Below, piece after piece: positions 27,401 through 36,624 of a stretch of DNA of 64,000 nucleotides. Under the pieces are notes generated by a model. It was not told where the DNA came from, ran no database searches, and was given only the letters and a program-made list of their open reading frames with translations. Every line of letters starts with the position of its first letter. Position 1 is the stretch's first letter. Origin of the DNA: Marinomonas sp. MED121 (GTDB lineage: Bacteria; Pseudomonadota; Gammaproteobacteria; Pseudomonadales; Marinomonadaceae). Made by a program: the position numbers and the translations under genes. Location of the stretch: the NCBI RefSeq assembly GCF_000153025.1, contig NZ_CH672430.1, positions 270,318-334,317 on the forward strand, written 5' to 3'.

Positions 27401-28276
27401 TTATCCTAACAACCCTAGTGATTCCATTGAAGAGCGAATCTTTTCTTTCGTATCTGCCTGCAAAGGCATAATAGGCAATCTAACATCTTGAGTACATAAA
27501 TCAATGAGAGACATCGCATATTTAATACCAGCAGGACTTGGCTCTGCGAACAAAGCTTGGTGCAATGGTACTAACTTTTCATGAATGGTTTGTGCACTTA
27601 CATAATCCCCTCGCAAACAAGCTTGCTGCATGTCAGAACACAGTTTCGGAGCAACATTTGATGTAACTGAAATACAACCATTACCACCGACAGAATTGTA
27701 AGCAATAGCAGTAAGGTCTTCCCCTGACAAATAACTAAATTCCTTACCAATTAAGTATTTTTCGATGCTTGGTCTGGCCAAATCGCCCGTCGCATCTTTA
27801 ACACCTACTACTCTTGGTAATTGCGCCAATTTATTCATTGTTTCGGGTTGAATATCAACAATTGCTCTAGGAGGAATGTTATAAATGACCATTGGCAAAC
27901 TGGTTGCATCATGAATAAATTTAAAGTGTTGATAAAGGCCATCTTGCGATGGGCGGTTATAATAACCCGCAACACATAAAATACCGTCTGCACCAGACTG
28001 TTCAGCAGCTTTTGCAAAAGCTAAAGCCTCTACAGGGTTGTTAGAGCCAGCACCAGCTATCACAGGCACTCTACCCGCACTTTCTTCTACTACTATTTGA
28101 ATAACACGCTTGTGCTCTTCCTCTGTTACCGTTGGTGATTCACCTGTTGTTCCAACAGGAACAAGACCGTGTGTACCATTTTCAATTTGAAAATTGACAT
28201 GAAGACGCAAAGCGACTTCATCTACTTCACCATTTTTAAAGGGGGTAACCATTGCAGTATAAGAACCGCTGAACAT
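27401..28276 (-). CDS. dapA: 4-hydroxy-tetrahydrodipicolinate synthase
   Basis: First committed step of lysine/diaminopimelate synthesis, condensing pyruvate with aspartate semialdehyde. 291 residues. Motifs: GTTGESPTVTEEEH, the catalytic Tyr in YNIPPRAIVD and the Schiff-base lysine in VVGVKDATGD. SD AAGGAG precedes the ATG at 28276. A terminator-like hairpin with a T-run and a 27-codon ORF lie between the probable promoter and the gene, suggesting control by transcription attenuation. bamC (nlpB), which often follows dapA, is absent. Confidence 0.97.
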   Translation of the reverse strand: MFSGSYTAMVTPFKNGEVDEVALRLHVNFQIENGTHGLVPVGTTGESPTVTEEEHKRVIQIVVEESAGRVPVIAGAGSNNPVEALAFAKAAEQSGADGILCVAGYYNRPSQDGLYQHFKFIHDATSLPMVIYNIPPRAIVDIQPETMNKLAQLPRVVGVKDATGDLARPSIEKYLIGKEFSYLSGEDLTAIAYNSVGGNGCISVTSNVAPKLCSDMQQACLRGDYVSAQTIHEKLVPLHQALFAEPSPAGIKYAMSLIDLCTQDVRLPIMPLQADTKEKIRSSMESLGLLG

Positions 28277-28306
28277 AATGTACTCCTTAAGCTCTAACTT
28301 TAAGCC

Positions 28307-28342
28307 AAAAAAAAGCCCAGACGCAAATAGCGACTGGGCTTT
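28307..28342 (-). terminator. Intrinsic terminator/attenuator in the dapA leader
   Basis: On the minus strand AAAGCCCAG (complement of 28334-28342) pairs with CTGGGCTTT (complement of 28312-28320); inside, CGC/GCG may extend the stem past an A-A mismatch. Eight Ts follow (A-run 28307-28314). It is a textbook intrinsic terminator lying about 30 bp before the dapA start and 17 bp after the stop of the small upstream ORF. Confidence 0.85.
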
Positions 28343-28359
28343 CAGTATGTAGTTAATGA

Positions 28360-28443
28360 CTAATTACAAACCTCAAGCATCGCCGCAACAAAGCTAGGTT
28401 TACCCGCCTTCTTTGGTTTCAATTGAGTGTGTAGTTTAGACAT
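28360..28443 (-). CDS. 27-codon leader ORF upstream of dapA
   Basis: Small ORF read as MSKLHTQLKPKKAGKPSFVA, then AMLEVCN and stop. It has five lysine codons among the first 15 (residues 3, 9, 11, 12, 15), which is suggestive for a leader peptide in front of the lysine-pathway gene dapA. SD is weak (GAGA at some distance). It lies between a plausible promoter (28482-28509) and the terminator. It may instead be an independent small protein whose own terminator this is. I do not recognise a family. Confidence 0.5.
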   Translation of the reverse strand: MSKLHTQLKPKKAGKPSFVAAMLEVCN

Positions 28444-28481
28444 TAATATAATCTCGTTTGATTAGATAATCAGTGACACTT

Positions 28482-28509
28482 AACATAACAGGCTTGCAAA
28501 ATAGGTCAA
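28482..28509 (-). promoter_or_regulatory. Probable sigma-70 promoter of the dapA leader
   Basis: On the minus strand TTGACC (complement of 28504-28509), 16-bp spacer, TATGTT (complement of 28482-28487). Transcription would start near 28475, about 30 bp before the leader ORF and about 200 bp before dapA. Confidence 0.5.
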
Positions 28510-28573
28510 GTATATTTTTGATATTTAACACAAACCCAATACCACTATCTGAATCTGATAAAAACTGAAGACA

Positions 28574-28948
28574 TCAGGCAGCAAAGCGATCTGTTAAATA
28601 CGCATTGATTGCTTTTGACTCATATAGCCACTCATCCTTACCTTCACTTTGAATGTGCAAACAAGGCACTTGAATCTTCCCACCATGCTCTAGCAGTAAC
28701 TGTCTATCCTGATCATTATTTTTAGCATCTTTAAGCTTGATGGGGACATTGAGCTTGTGCATAGTTCGACGTGTTTTAACACAAAAAGGACAAGCATTAA
28801 ATTGATACAAAGCTAATTTTTCAGCTTCTTTAACCACCTCAACCTGAGCTTCAGCGCTTCGCTTCATTTTTGCAGGGCGAGTTATAAAATCGATAAAAAT
28901 AATAAGTTGCCCTAAACCATTGCGTAAAAGCTTCACTAGCATATTCAT
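28574..28948 (-). CDS. Glutaredoxin-like protein with hydrophobic N-terminus
   Basis: 124 residues. The glutaredoxin/GST-N fold (about 45-123) has the active-site CPFC (NACPFCVKTRR), the cis-Pro segment QVPCLHI and the LYESKAINAYL glutathione-binding end. The first 25 residues (LVKLLRNGLGQLIIFIDFITRP) are hydrophobic and may anchor it to the membrane; this N-terminal form is common in marine gammaproteobacteria. Likely role is thiol-disulfide exchange with glutathione. Single gene, 90 bp from the next. Confidence 0.85.
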   Translation of the reverse strand: MNMLVKLLRNGLGQLIIFIDFITRPAKMKRSAEAQVEVVKEAEKLALYQFNACPFCVKTRRTMHKLNVPIKLKDAKNNDQDRQLLLEHGGKIQVPCLHIQSEGKDEWLYESKAINAYLTDRFAA

Positions 28949-29038
28949 AACCTTGTATTTAGTTGAGGACAGGATTCTACCTGAAAGTTTGCCTCAGCCA
29001 AATCTTGGTGAAAGAAATAACAGCGCTTATTAACAAAA

Positions 29039-29791
29039 TTAGAAAATTTTCTTAATCTGCTTTTTTAGCATCGCCTTTAGTGAGCGCAGATGAGTCGTTG
29101 GTTTACGTGGTGCAAGAGACACAAGATGATCATATTCAGCTTGACTAGGGGATACTTCTCCACCGTGAGCTAAAGCAAGGGAGGCAGGATTTAATAATCT
29201 AATTTTTTCCAATGAAGCCCTATAACGATTTGGATAAAACACAGGAAATGGAGGAATATAATGCCCTTTCACTTTTACCATTAAATCTGCCACATAAATT
29301 CTATCCGTTGGGATATGGTGTAAAGACAAATCTCTATCCGTATGCCCTTGAGTCTCCAATACTCGCCAATCATCAAAGCCTGGCAAATACTCTCCTTCTC
29401 CCAAACACATATCAGCCTTTAATTTCCTCGGATAAGTAATGACTCTATTCGGCTTCTTTAATCTATGGGCAACCCACTTCGCAAGCAAAATATCAGTCAT
29501 GTGCATCAGTTTACCTTCAACCCCGGAATACCAGTGGCCGGACACGTTTGAAGTGACAATTTTGCAACCTGTAATGGCTTTTAATTTATGAGCTGCACCA
29601 GCATGATCAGGGTGCATATGGGTGACTACAAGCACTTTTAAGTCCGACAGCGGTCTTTTTAATTCACCTTGAATAAATTGCTTTAGCATTGAAATATCGG
29701 CTCGACTACAGCCATCCAATAAGAGAAGTTTTTCTGGATATTCGGCCAAGTAAACAGATTGAATATATCCTTGAAGGTGATGTAATTTCAT
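29039..29791 (-). CDS. Metallo-beta-lactamase-fold hydrolase
   Basis: 250 residues. The metal-binding motif THMHPDHAGA (about 57-66) and later ligand His/Asp (ETQGHTDRDLSLHH, VADLMVK, ALAHGG) are present. The family covers glyoxalase II-like thioesterases, lactonases and other hydrolases; substrate is not deducible. The C-terminus is very basic (KAMLKKQIKKIF). No signal peptide, so cytoplasmic. Confidence 0.85.
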   Translation of the reverse strand: MKLHHLQGYIQSVYLAEYPEKLLLLDGCSRADISMLKQFIQGELKRPLSDLKVLVVTHMHPDHAGAAHKLKAITGCKIVTSNVSGHWYSGVEGKLMHMTDILLAKWVAHRLKKPNRVITYPRKLKADMCLGEGEYLPGFDDWRVLETQGHTDRDLSLHHIPTDRIYVADLMVKVKGHYIPPFPVFYPNRYRASLEKIRLLNPASLALAHGGEVSPSQAEYDHLVSLAPRKPTTHLRSLKAMLKKQIKKIF

Positions 29792-29896
29792 AAAACCGCT
29801 TCCTTGATAGCCACAATGACATAAGACAATTAACTATCATATAAAAATATAATGCAGTCTAGTTATATCTAATTCTTTTCCTATCAATAGCGCCCA

Positions 29897-29932
29897 TAAA
29901 AAAACCCTACTTAGAAGACTAAGTAGGGTTTT
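29897..29932 (-). terminator. Intrinsic terminator of htpG
   Basis: AAAACCCTACTTAG (29901-29914) and CTAAGTAGGGTTTT (29919-29932) make a perfect 14-bp stem with a 4-base loop. On the minus strand it continues into a T-run. It lies 18 bp past the htpG stop. Confidence 0.9.
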
Positions 29933-29950
29933 CTATCTGAATAAACTAGT

Positions 29951-31879
29951 TTATTGGCTTAGCTGAACAATCAGTTTATTCATACGGCTAACAAACGTAG
30001 CTGGATCATCTAATTGACCACCTTCTGACAAGGTTGCTTGTTCAAACAACAACCAAGTCATATCCGCAAAACGCTCATCATCTGATTCAGCATCCATTTT
30101 AACCACTATAGGGTGTTCTGGGTTAATTTCCAATGTTGGCTTAGAGTCGGGTAATTGCTGACCAGCTTGCTCAAGAAGACGACGCATTTGCAAACCCATA
30201 TCATGCTCACCCACAACGAGACAGGCTGGAGAGTTCGTCAAGCGATCAGTTGAGTTTACTTCAGCAACCTGCTCTGACAACACAGTTTTCATGCGATCAA
30301 GCAAAGGCTTAAGCTGCTCAGCTTGCTCTTCTTTTTGCTTCTTAGTTTCTTCTGTTTCTTCTTCAGCAATGTCTAGCTTGCCTTTGGTAACATCTTGGAA
30401 AGACTTACCTTCAAATTCATTTAGAGAAGACATCATCCACTCATCAATACGATCAGAAAGAAGCAAAACTTCTAACCCTTTCTTACGCAAAATCTCTAAA
30501 TGAGGGCTGTTTTTGGCCGTGTTATGATTTTCAGCATAGATATAGTAAATCTTATCTTGGCCTTCTTGCATACGAGCAACATAATCAGCCAAAGACTGAT
30601 CTTGCTTCTCTACATCTGTTTGAGTCGAACTAAAGCGCAACAATGCAGCGACTTTATCTTTGTTCCCCATATCATCAGCAGGGCCTTCTTTTAGAACGTT
30701 ACCAAATTCATCCCAAAAAGCTTGATATTGCTCTGGCTCTTTCTTCGCCATTTTCGCCAGCATATCTAATACACGCTTAGTCAATGCAGAGCGCATAGAA
30801 TCAACAGCATGGTCATTTTGTAAAATTTCACGGGAAACATTCAAAGACAGGTCATTAGAGTCAACCACACCTTTTACAAAGCGCATGTATGGCGGTAAGA
30901 AAGCTTCAGCTTCATCCATAATGAAAACACGCTGAACATAAAGCTTAAGACCACGCTGCATATCACGATTCCAAAGATCGTGAGGCGCTTTGCTTGGAAT
31001 ATACAATAAACTTGTGTATTCAAGCTTACCTTCCACTTTATTGTGAGACCATTTCAAAGCATCGGTATATTCATGGGAAACATGCTTATAAAACTCTTGA
31101 TATTCTTCATCAGATACTTCTGAACGAGAGCGAGTCCATAGTGCTTTAGCTGAGTTAACCGCTTCAAATTCTGGTGATTTATTCTCTTCAACGGGTTTAG
31201 GGTTACCCTCTTCATCAAATTCAGGGTAAACAACTTTTTCCATTTCAACAGGAATAGAAATGTGATCAGAGTATTTAGTCACTAAAGAGCGTAAGCGGAA
31301 GTTATCGGCAAAATCCGTTTCTTCAGATTTCAAGTGCAAGGTAATACGTGTACCACGACCCGCTTTTTCAATCGTTTCAATGGTAAATTCGCCAGAACCA
31401 TCTGATACCCAACGTACTGCTTCATTTTCAGCCGCACCAGCATAACGCGTTTCAACAGTTACCTTGTCAGCAACAATAAAAGATGAGTAGAAACCCACAC
31501 CAAATTGACCAATCAGCTGGCTGTCTTTTTTCTCATCGCCACTGAGTTTTTCAAGAAATTGAGCGGTACCTGATTTCGCGATAGTACCTAAGTTGTTAAT
31601 CGCATCATCACGAGTCATACCAATACCGTTATCATCAATAACAACCGTATTTGATTCTTTGTCAAACTCAACACGAATTCTTAAATCAGGATCTTGTGCC
31701 AGTAAAGCGGCATCAGAAACGGACTCAAAACGTAATTTATCAACCGCATCAGAGGCATTTGAGACAAGTTCACGAAGAAAGATTTCCTTGTTTGAATACA
31801 AAGAATGAATCATCAAATGCAAAAGTTGTTTTACTTCAGTTTGAAAGCCTAACGTTTCTTTTTGTGTTTCAGTTGTCAT
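29951..31879 (-). CDS. htpG: Hsp90 chaperone HtpG
   Basis: ATP-dependent cytosolic chaperone of 642 residues (E. coli 624). N-terminal GHKL ATPase motifs: [35 protein letters not shown] and [10 protein letters not shown]. The middle domain and C-terminal dimerisation domain follow ([24 protein letters not shown]). SD AGGAGCT precedes the ATG. A sigma-32-like promoter lies about 95 bp upstream, and a strong terminator follows. Confidence 0.98.
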   Translation of the reverse strand: MTTETQKETLGFQTEVKQLLHLMIHSLYSNKEIFLRELVSNASDAVDKLRFESVSDAALLAQDPDLRIRVEFDKESNTVVIDDNGIGMTRDDAINNLGTIAKSGTAQFLEKLSGDEKKDSQLIGQFGVGFYSSFIVADKVTVETRYAGAAENEAVRWVSDGSGEFTIETIEKAGRGTRITLHLKSEETDFADNFRLRSLVTKYSDHISIPVEMEKVVYPEFDEEGNPKPVEENKSPEFEAVNSAKALWTRSRSEVSDEEYQEFYKHVSHEYTDALKWSHNKVEGKLEYTSLLYIPSKAPHDLWNRDMQRGLKLYVQRVFIMDEAEAFLPPYMRFVKGVVDSNDLSLNVSREILQNDHAVDSMRSALTKRVLDMLAKMAKKEPEQYQAFWDEFGNVLKEGPADDMGNKDKVAALLRFSSTQTDVEKQDQSLADYVARMQEGQDKIYYIYAENHNTAKNSPHLEILRKKGLEVLLLSDRIDEWMMSSLNEFEGKSFQDVTKGKLDIAEEETEETKKQKEEQAEQLKPLLDRMKTVLSEQVAEVNSTDRLTNSPACLVVGEHDMGLQMRRLLEQAGQQLPDSKPTLEINPEHPIVVKMDAESDDERFADMTWLLFEQATLSEGGQLDDPATFVSRMNKLIVQLSQ

Positions 31880-31972
31880 AAGACAAGTAGCTCCTAACGA
31901 ATTGAATTTATTATGTAAATTCGATTAATTCAAAATAATGATGCAATTTAATAATTGCTATCTTGATACTTT

Positions 31973-32000
31973 AAATAGAGCCGTAGAGATGAATTTCAAG
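31973..32000 (-). promoter_or_regulatory. Probable sigma-32 heat-shock promoter of htpG
   Basis: On the minus strand CTTGAA (complement of 31995-32000), 14-bp spacer, CTCTATTT (complement of 31973-31980), against the consensus CTTGAA-N13-15-CCCCATNT. The -35 is exact; the -10 misses two C positions. Confidence 0.6.
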
Positions 32001-32057
32001 GATGAATTTGAAAAAAAACTGAAAACCCTGCATTTTCTAAGTTTATTGAGAGATAAG

Positions 32058-32789
32058 TTAATACTTTTTGCGAATTAAAGTCAGCCCATCCCCGATAGGA
32101 ATAAGGCTCAAATCAACCTCGTCATCCGCTCTCACAAAATCATTAAACGCTCGTACTTGGCAAGTATGCTTATCTTGAAACTCAGGCTTAGCAACATTCC
32201 CCCACCAAAGTGTATTATCTATGGCAATACAGCCACCTTTGTTAAGCATTTTCTTTACGGATTGGTAATAGGCCAACTGGTTTTCTTTATCGGCATCAAT
32301 GAATACAAAGTCAAATTTAGCACCCTCTTGCTCTAAACACGCTAAACTCTCTAATGCATCACCTAGCTTCGTTTGCAACCTAGACTCCAGGCCAGCTTCA
32401 TCTATATAACGCTTGGCAACATCTAACCACATCGCTTTCTTCTCAAGCGCCACCATAGAAGCGTCTGACGCCATCGCTAAACCAATCGAAAAGGTGCTAT
32501 AACCTGTAAAAACGCCAATTTCCAATATGCGCTTAGGATTCTGAATCTTTACCAACATAGCTAGCAGTTGCCCAGTTTCAGGGGAAATTTGCATTCTCGC
32601 CATATGATAAAGGGAGGTTTCCGCACGTATTTGTCGCAATATATCGGCCTCTTTAACAGATGAAGCCACTAAATATTGATAGACACTGTCATCCACCTTT
32701 ACCGTGCGATTAACCGGAGCCTCATCATATTCAGCTAATAAGCGTGCTTTCTCCTTAAGAGAAAGCGCTTTTGGTAAGTCAGGTAACAT
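32058..32789 (-). CDS. O-methyltransferase, caffeoyl-CoA type
   Basis: 243 residues, SAM-dependent class I fold. SAM motif ILEIGVFTGYSTFSIG (about 90-105), acidic residue in VALEKK, metal-site FDFVFIDADKENQLAYYQ and IAIDNTLWWGNV are all typical of the methyltransferase_3 (catechol/caffeoyl-CoA O-methyltransferase) family. Substrate unknown. Its start overlaps the end of the upstream DUF599 gene by 11 bp, so they form an operon. Confidence 0.9.
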   Translation of the reverse strand: MLPDLPKALSLKEKARLLAEYDEAPVNRTVKVDDSVYQYLVASSVKEADILRQIRAETSLYHMARMQISPETGQLLAMLVKIQNPKRILEIGVFTGYSTFSIGLAMASDASMVALEKKAMWLDVAKRYIDEAGLESRLQTKLGDALESLACLEQEGAKFDFVFIDADKENQLAYYQSVKKMLNKGGCIAIDNTLWWGNVAKPEFQDKHTCQVRAFNDFVRADDEVDLSLIPIGDGLTLIRKKY

Positions 32790-33507
32790 CTTTTACAGAT
32801 AAGCCTCTATTCAAAGTCTTGAAGGTTTTTGATCTAAACTCTCGGCGATACAAAATTGCGACAACAATCACAATACTCACCAAACAAAAATATGGTCCTA
32901 AAAACCAACCAGCAAAGGCTAAAGCAAAATAAAAAGCGCGCAAACCATAATTAAACTGATTTGCAGCTAAACTACACACCTTCGCCATATGCTGCGCGTA
33001 GTGCTCTCTTTCCTCTTCTGATACACCTCTATCGGTTGCTAGAGGTGAGCTACCCACTAACACAGAGCAAAAGTTATACTGCCTTACTGACCAGGTAAAA
33101 GTGAAAAAGGCATAAGTAAAAATCAGGATAAGAACAATAACCTTTAATTCCCATTCCTGCTGAGAGTTTGGACTTAACAATTTAAAGTCAGCAATGATGC
33201 CTAAGGCTTTTTCTGAATAATTAAATGCCGTAAAAAGACCCGCAATAATCAGCAGCGAACTTGAGGCAAAAAACAAACTGCTTCGCTCAAGGTTGGCCAT
33301 AATTGACGCATCAGTGATGCGATTATCACGCTTTAACAAACGCTGCATCCAAGCAACTCGAAATTGATGCAATACGCTAACCAAACAGTCTTTTCGTTTA
33401 GATTGATACTGAGCAAAAATGCTATAACCTAACCACCCCGTAAAAAAGGCAAATAAGGTAAACACATCTAATTGGCTAATCATGAGAGCTTGATTTTCAG
33501 TTTGCAT
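32779..33507 (-). CDS. DUF599-family membrane protein
   Basis: 242 residues with four hydrophobic helices (about 15-35, 80-100, 120-145, 200-225). The sequence RKDCLVSVLHQFRVAWMQ followed by RITDASIMANLERSSLFFASSSLLIIAG is the recognisable DUF599 signature. Function unknown. The frame opens at 33528, but the ATG at 33507 with AAGAGA upstream fits better. Overlaps the O-methyltransferase gene. Confidence 0.85.
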   Translation of the reverse strand: MQTENQALMISQLDVFTLFAFFTGWLGYSIFAQYQSKRKDCLVSVLHQFRVAWMQRLLKRDNRITDASIMANLERSSLFFASSSLLIIAGLFTAFNYSEKALGIIADFKLLSPNSQQEWELKVIVLILIFTYAFFTFTWSVRQYNFCSVLVGSSPLATDRGVSEEEREHYAQHMAKVCSLAANQFNYGLRAFYFALAFAGWFLGPYFCLVSIVIVVAILYRREFRSKTFKTLNRGLSVKDVT

Positions 33508-33597
33508 AACAATCTCTTTTAATCTCAAACAAGTAACTAATTTAAGCCTGTATTAGCAGACTCAAGCTAGCAAAACACAATGACATTTTGAGTGCCA

Positions 33598-33633
33598 ATT
33601 TAAAGCAGATTGTAAAAACAAGCTGCTTTAAAT
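33598..33633 (-). terminator. Hairpin after pyrC
   Basis: ATTTAAAGCAG (33598-33608) pairs perfectly with CTGCTTTAAAT (33623-33633); inside, TTGT/ACAA extend the stem past one A-G mismatch, leaving an AAAA loop. It lies 20 bp after the pyrC stop. No T-run follows on the minus strand, so it may protect the mRNA end rather than terminate. Confidence 0.5.
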
Positions 33634-33653
33634 AATAGGATTAATTCAGCAAA

Positions 33654-34688
33654 TTAAACCTTCAATTTCCAGTTGACAGTTTGACCAGCGAAGAAAGGCA
33701 CAATTGGATTACCGTTTGGCAAAATAATTTGCTCTGGTACCTGCCAATCTTCTTTAACAAGCGTCACTGTTTCAACATTGCGAGCTAAGCCATAAAAATC
33801 AGGTCCATTTTTACTGGCAAAAGCCTCCAAATACTCAAGTGCGCCAAGATCATCAAACATTTGAGTGTAAAGTTCTAATGCAGACCATGCGCTGTAACAA
33901 CCCGCACAACCACAAGCAGACTCTTTGCGATGCTGCTCATGGGGCGCTGAATCGGTTCCTAAAAAGAACTTCTTAGAACCAGAAGCGACAGCGGCCTGAA
34001 GACCTTGTTGATGAATATTTCTTTTCAAAATTGGCAAGCAATAATTGTGAGGTTTAATCCCCCCATCAAGCATGTCATTACGGTTCAGCAGCAGATGTTG
34101 TGGTGTGATAGTCGCTGCCACATTATCATGTGCTCCAGCGACAAACTGCGCAGCATCAGCCGTGGTGATATGCTCAAACACCACTTTTAATTGTGGAATT
34201 TTCTCAACTACCGCAGCCATGTATTGATCGATAAAAGCTTTTTCTCGATCAAAGATATCAATGTGTTTATGGGTTACTTCACCATGTACTAACAACAACA
34301 AACCTTGTTTTGCCAACTCTTCAAACACAGGATATAAGGCATCAAACGCACTAACACCTGCATCCGAGTTAGTTGTCGCCCCTGCTGGATACAGTTTTGC
34401 TGCAACAACACCAGCCTCTTTTGCCAAACGAATATCTTCAGCAGTGGTCTTGTCAGTTAAATAAATCGTCATAAGTGGCTCAAAATCACTTCCAGCCGGA
34501 CGTGCTGCCAGAATACGATCACGATAAGCAATCGCTAGCTCTCCACTTGTTACTGGCGGCACAAGGTTTGGCATAACGATGGCACGAGAAAAACAGCGCG
34601 CGGTTGCTGGCACAGTTTCATTTAGCATATCCCCATCACGGAAATGTAGATGCCAATCATCAGGTTTTAAAATAGTGATTTGATTCAT
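33654..34688 (-). CDS. pyrC: Dihydroorotase
   Basis: Cyclises carbamoyl aspartate to dihydroorotate in pyrimidine synthesis. 344 residues (class II, like E. coli PyrC at 348). Metal ligands: DWHLHFRDG near the N-terminus, the carboxylated lysine in [28 protein letters not shown], and [13 protein letters not shown] near the C-terminus. The start is ATG at 34688, overlapping the DNA just downstream of the deaD terminator. Confidence 0.97.
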   Translation of the reverse strand: MNQITILKPDDWHLHFRDGDMLNETVPATARCFSRAIVMPNLVPPVTSGELAIAYRDRILAARPAGSDFEPLMTIYLTDKTTAEDIRLAKEAGVVAAKLYPAGATTNSDAGVSAFDALYPVFEELAKQGLLLLVHGEVTHKHIDIFDREKAFIDQYMAAVVEKIPQLKVVFEHITTADAAQFVAGAHDNVAATITPQHLLLNRNDMLDGGIKPHNYCLPILKRNIHQQGLQAAVASGSKKFFLGTDSAPHEQHRKESACGCAGCYSAWSALELYTQMFDDLGALEYLEAFASKNGPDFYGLARNVETVTLVKEDWQVPEQIILPNGNPIVPFFAGQTVNWKLKV

Positions 34689-34730
34689 ACTCTGCCCTTA
34701 CTAGAAGATTTATTTAAACAAATTTTAGCT

Positions 34731-34757
34731 AAAAAAAAGACCGCAATAGCGGCCTTT
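34731..34757 (-). terminator. Intrinsic terminator of the DeaD-type helicase gene
   Basis: AAAG-A-CCGC (34736-34744) and GCGG-C-CTTT (34749-34757) form a stem with one internal mismatch and an AATA loop. The minus strand then reads into Ts (A-run 34731-34738). It lies 14 bp after the stop. Confidence 0.75.
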
Positions 34758-34770
34758 CTTCAACTCCATA

Positions 34771-36624
34771 TTAGGAGTTATTATCACGACGAGGACGACG
34801 CTCACCATCACGGCGAGGACGATCACCATCACGACGCGGACGACGATCACCATCACGACGTGGACGACGATCACCATCACGGCGAGGGCGACGATCACCA
34901 GCAGGACGCTGTGGCAACTTATCAAGTGACTCAAGCACACTAACTTCAGCACGTTGACCACAAATACGCGTTTTCGCAAGCTTCTCTACTGAATCAGATT
35001 TCATCTCAGCAGGAAGATCAACTGTGGCATAGTCTTCATAAATTTCGATATGGCCAATGTAGCGGCTTTCGATATCCGCTTCATTTGCAATCGCACCAAC
35101 AATGTTACCTGGCTTAACACCATCACGATAACCAACACTTAAGATGTAACGAGTCATCTTAGTATCTGGGCTATCTTTAAGCGGCATAGGCTCAAGCGTT
35201 AATGGGCGCTGTTTACGTGGCTCACGAGGCTCTCTATCCGAACGCTCACGACGACCGTTACGCTCATCATTACGCTCGCGGCGCTCTTGACGCACTTCCA
35301 TCTCAGAAAGAAGCAATGGGTTTTTACCCTGCGCCATATGAGCAAGTGCTGCCGCAACCTTTAACGGCTCAGCTTCATGTTCTTTTTGATAGCTTTCTGC
35401 TAATTCAATAAAGAAGTCTAAATCAGCATTATCTAAAGTATCTGTAATACGCTGCTTGAAACGATTTACACGCTGAGTGTTAATATCGGATGCTGTCGGA
35501 AGTTGCATGCGCTCGATTGGCTGACGTGTCGCACGCTCGATAGCTTGCAACATACGACGTTCACGATGAGCAACAAACAAGATAGCGTTACCAGTACGTC
35601 CTGCACGACCAGTACGACCAATACGGTGAACATAAGATTCGGTATCGTATGGAATGTCATAGTTTACAACATGACTGATACGATCAATATCAAGACCACG
35701 CGCTACCACATCGGTTGCGACTAGAATGTCAATTTGACCACGCTTAATACGCTCAACAGTACGCTCACGTAGATTTTGACTGATGTCACCATTTAAGGCT
35801 TCACAAGCATGACCACGAGCAGTTAACTTTTCAGCAAGCTCAACAGTGGCAGCTTTAGTTCGAACAAAGATGATCATGCCATCATGTTCAGACATTTCTA
35901 GAATACGTGTTAGCGCATCCAGTTTATGCAAACCACTGACTTGCCAGTATTTTTGAGTTATCGAAGTATTTGTTGCTGTTTTAGTAACAATTTTAACTTC
36001 TTTCGGGTTATTCAGGTGACGATTAGCCACTTGGCGAATAACAGAAGGCATAGTAGCAGAGAACAAAGCGATTTGACGCTGCTCTGGTGTATGCTCCAAA
36101 ATCCATTCAACATCATCGATAAAACCCATACGAAGCATTTCATCAGCTTCATCAAGCACAAGTGCTTGTAAAGAGTCTAGCTTCAGTGTTTTACGACGAA
36201 TGTGATCCATAACACGACCAGGTGTACCAACAACAACCTGCACACCACGTCTTAATTGACGAAGTTGTGTGTCATAAGACATACCACCGTAGATTGGTAA
36301 AACATGGAAATCAGGAATGTTGCGAGCATAGGTTTGAAATGCTTCAGAAACCTGAATTGCCAACTCACGTGTTGGTGCTAACACCAATAATTGAGTGTTT
36401 TTATCTTTTGGGTTAATTCTCGATAACAACGGTAGCGCAAAAGCCGCTGTTTTACCTGTACCTGTCTGCGCTTGCCCTAAAAGGTCGTGACCTTCTAACA
36501 AATGAGGAATACTTTGCGCTTGGATAGGTGATGGTTGTTCGTAGCCTTGATCGACTACGGCTTTTAAGACATTGGCATCTAAGCCCAATGAAGCAAAAGT
36601 AGGCTGAATATCAGCGTCAGACAT
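34771..36624 (-). CDS. deaD: DEAD-box RNA helicase, DeaD/CsdA type
   Basis: 617-residue ATP-dependent RNA helicase; DeaD acts in ribosome assembly and mRNA decay, notably in the cold. Q motif and motif I AQTGTGKTAAF, PTRELAIQV, TPGRVMDH, DEAD box LDEADEML, SATMP, and HRIGRTGRAGRTG are in order. A DbpA-type RNA-binding domain follows (about 465-560). The C-terminus is a basic repeat, with units RRPRRDGD encoded by near-perfect 24-bp repeats (34790-34910). The start is the ATG at 36624; a TTG at 36657 would lengthen it by 11 residues. A roughly 390-bp gene-free stretch precedes it. Confidence 0.96.
   Translation of the reverse strand: MSDADIQPTFASLGLDANVLKAVVDQGYEQPSPIQAQSIPHLLEGHDLLGQAQTGTGKTAAFALPLLSRINPKDKNTQLLVLAPTRELAIQVSEAFQTYARNIPDFHVLPIYGGMSYDTQLRQLRRGVQVVVGTPGRVMDHIRRKTLKLDSLQALVLDEADEMLRMGFIDDVEWILEHTPEQRQIALFSATMPSVIRQVANRHLNNPKEVKIVTKTATNTSITQKYWQVSGLHKLDALTRILEMSEHDGMIIFVRTKAATVELAEKLTARGHACEALNGDISQNLRERTVERIKRGQIDILVATDVVARGLDIDRISHVVNYDIPYDTESYVHRIGRTGRAGRTGNAILFVAHRERRMLQAIERATRQPIERMQLPTASDINTQRVNRFKQRITDTLDNADLDFFIELAESYQKEHEAEPLKVAAALAHMAQGKNPLLLSEMEVRQERRERNDERNGRRERSDREPREPRKQRPLTLEPMPLKDSPDTKMTRYILSVGYRDGVKPGNIVGAIANEADIESRYIGHIEIYEDYATVDLPAEMKSDSVEKLAKTRICGQRAEVSVLESLDKLPQRPAGDRRPRRDGDRRPRRDGDRRPRRDGDRPRRDGERRPRRDNNS
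34788..34912. repeat. Tandem 24-bp repeats encoding the Arg-rich tail of DeaD
   Basis: About five imperfect copies of a 24-bp unit (one shortened to 21 bp), with common core CGATCACCATCACG, encode the RRPRRDGD repeats at the helicase C-terminus. The unit keeps frame in multiples of three, so copy number can vary without breaking the gene. The opposite strand reads as a His/Asp-rich frame, which is a shadow. Confidence 0.8.

Noticed and set aside
34788..34912. CRISPR-like array
   Set aside because: Repeats are contiguous without spacers and in frame with the DeaD coding sequence.
34680..34943. Plus-strand frame rich in His and Asp, resembling a metal-binding protein
   Set aside because: It is the antisense reading of the RRPRRDGD repeats of the DeaD tail. 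The composition is forced by the 24-bp repeat, and the gene on the minus strand is well supported.
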